Source: Clostridia bacterium (lineage in GTDB: Bacteria > Bacillota > Clostridia > Oscillospirales > Acutalibacteraceae). Taken from it: 12,789 nt of DNA. A model generated the notes under the pieces. The model was given only the letters and a program-made list of their open reading frames with translations, searched no databases and was not told the origin of the DNA. Below, one piece after another: positions 12,497 to 12,789 of the stretch. The stretch covers positions 1 through 12,789 of the forward strand of contig CAAGND010000067.1 in the NCBI GenBank assembly GCA_900771185.1, written 5' to 3'. Every line of letters begins with the position of its first letter. Within the stretch, counting starts at the first letter, position 1. Made by a program: the position numbers and the translations under genes.

Positions 12497-12789
12497 ATGA
12501 AAAAGAATAATAGAAAAGGTTTTCGCAATATTGTGTTTCTTGGGTTAGTCAGTTGTTTTGCGGATATATCAAGCGAAATGGTATATCCGATTATCCCTAT
12601 TTATTTGACAGCTGTTCTTGGTGCAACACCGGCTCTTGTTGGTGTGATTGAAGGTATTGCAGAAAGTGTTGCAAGTCTGTTGAAGGTATTTAGTGGATAT
12701 ATCAGCGACAGATTTCAGAAGAAGAAGGCTCTGGCATTTACAGGTTATGCTACAGGTGTGTTTTATAAGTTAGCATTAGTGTTCGCAGG
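12497..12789 (+). CDS. MFS family transporter, N-terminal part (cut by window edge)
   Basis: Ninety-seven codons visible, frame open to the window end. Span 1 starts near residue 10 (RNIVFLGLVSCFADISSEMVYPIIPIYL); after VLGATPALVGVIEGIAESVASLLKVF comes the loop 2-3 motif GYISDRFQKKKAL (about residues 69-81), the MFS motif A. The SSEMVYP...GVIEGIAE pattern is typical of a group of uncharacterised MFS permeases. Substrate unknown; efflux is possible but not shown. Codon use is AT-rich, unlike the host genes on the left, which fits cargo or foreign DNA. AAGGG lies about 11 bases before the ATG. It is divergent from the parA row. Confidence 0.82.
   Translation, partial: MKKNNRKGFRNIVFLGLVSCFADISSEMVYPIIPIYLTAVLGATPALVGVIEGIAESVASLLKVFSGYISDRFQKKKALAFTGYATGVFYKLALVFA

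Larger units (their letters stand above)
8685..12789. mobile_element. Integrative element of the Tn916/Tn1549 type, apparently decayed (one end and part of the other side in view)
   Basis: The region starts after the terminator at 8681 and holds integrase, three Xis-like genes, a CnaB-type surface-protein fragment and truncated parA. Base composition is visibly more AT-rich than the DNA on the left. The integrase-proximal end must lie between 8682 and 8922; the exact attachment site cannot be set without the other end or an empty site. No relaxase, TraG/VirD4 or TcpA-like gene is present between parA and xis, where I would expect the transfer module in relatives (general knowledge). Whether the MFS gene at 12497 belongs to the element is not known. 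Confidence 0.7.

Noticed and set aside
1..12789. CRISPR array, tRNA or rRNA genes
   Set aside because: No regularly spaced repeats, cloverleaf-like segments with a T-arm GGTTCGA pattern, or rRNA-like conserved stretches were seen on either strand.

Overview
The window reads as a chromosomal stretch from a gut-type, GC-rich member of the Clostridia (Oscillospiraceae/Ruminococcaceae-like is my inference). The evidence is Gram-positive style: strong GGAGG ribosome sites, frequent GTG/TTG starts, consensus sigma-A promoters, a DtxR-type iron regulator, a Gram-positive teichoic-acid-like glycerophosphotransferase, and an adjoining Tn916/Tn1549-like integrative element. No single gene names the species.

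Region 1 (1-2260), ferrous iron uptake. A leftward operon encodes two small FeoA proteins followed by FeoB, which is cut by the window edge. It diverges from a rightward gene for a short DtxR-family, iron-type repressor. A perfect TTGACA-17-TATGAT promoter drives the feo operon. Three copies of an inverted repeat GTTAGC-N4-GCTAAC lie downstream of its -10, a fourth precedes feoB, and a variant (GTTTGC-N4-GCAAAC) sits at the probable start of the regulator's own transcript. This looks like a self-contained Fur-independent, DtxR-type iron circuit. A strong intrinsic terminator ends the regulator gene.

Region 2 (2324-7184), a leftward three-gene operon from one consensus promoter: a CDP-glycerol glycerophosphotransferase-like enzyme, a CPBP intramembrane protease, and a 928-residue protein joining a YidC/Oxa1-like membrane domain, several more membrane spans and an alkaline-phosphatase-superfamily (sulfatase/LTA-synthase-like) domain. 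The genes overlap by 4 and 26 bases. I infer a cell-surface polymer or phospho-glycerol modification system; it is the best candidate here for something undescribed.

Region 3 (7219-8681), a MarR-family repressor and a TSUP (TauE/SafE) transporter, two bases apart, from a promoter whose start is covered by overlapping palindromes.

Region 4 (about 8685-12789), AT-richer DNA of an integrative element: tyrosine integrase, three tandem Tn916-Xis-like genes, a fragment of a CnaB/SpaA-type surface protein, and a ParA gene cut short and fused to that fragment. The joints look like deletion scars, so this seems to be a decayed element with its conjugation module lost. A long parA leader carries a 13-codon leader ORF and hairpins. 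Beyond it, a rightward MFS transporter begins and runs off the window. There are no rRNA, tRNA or CRISPR features that I can see.
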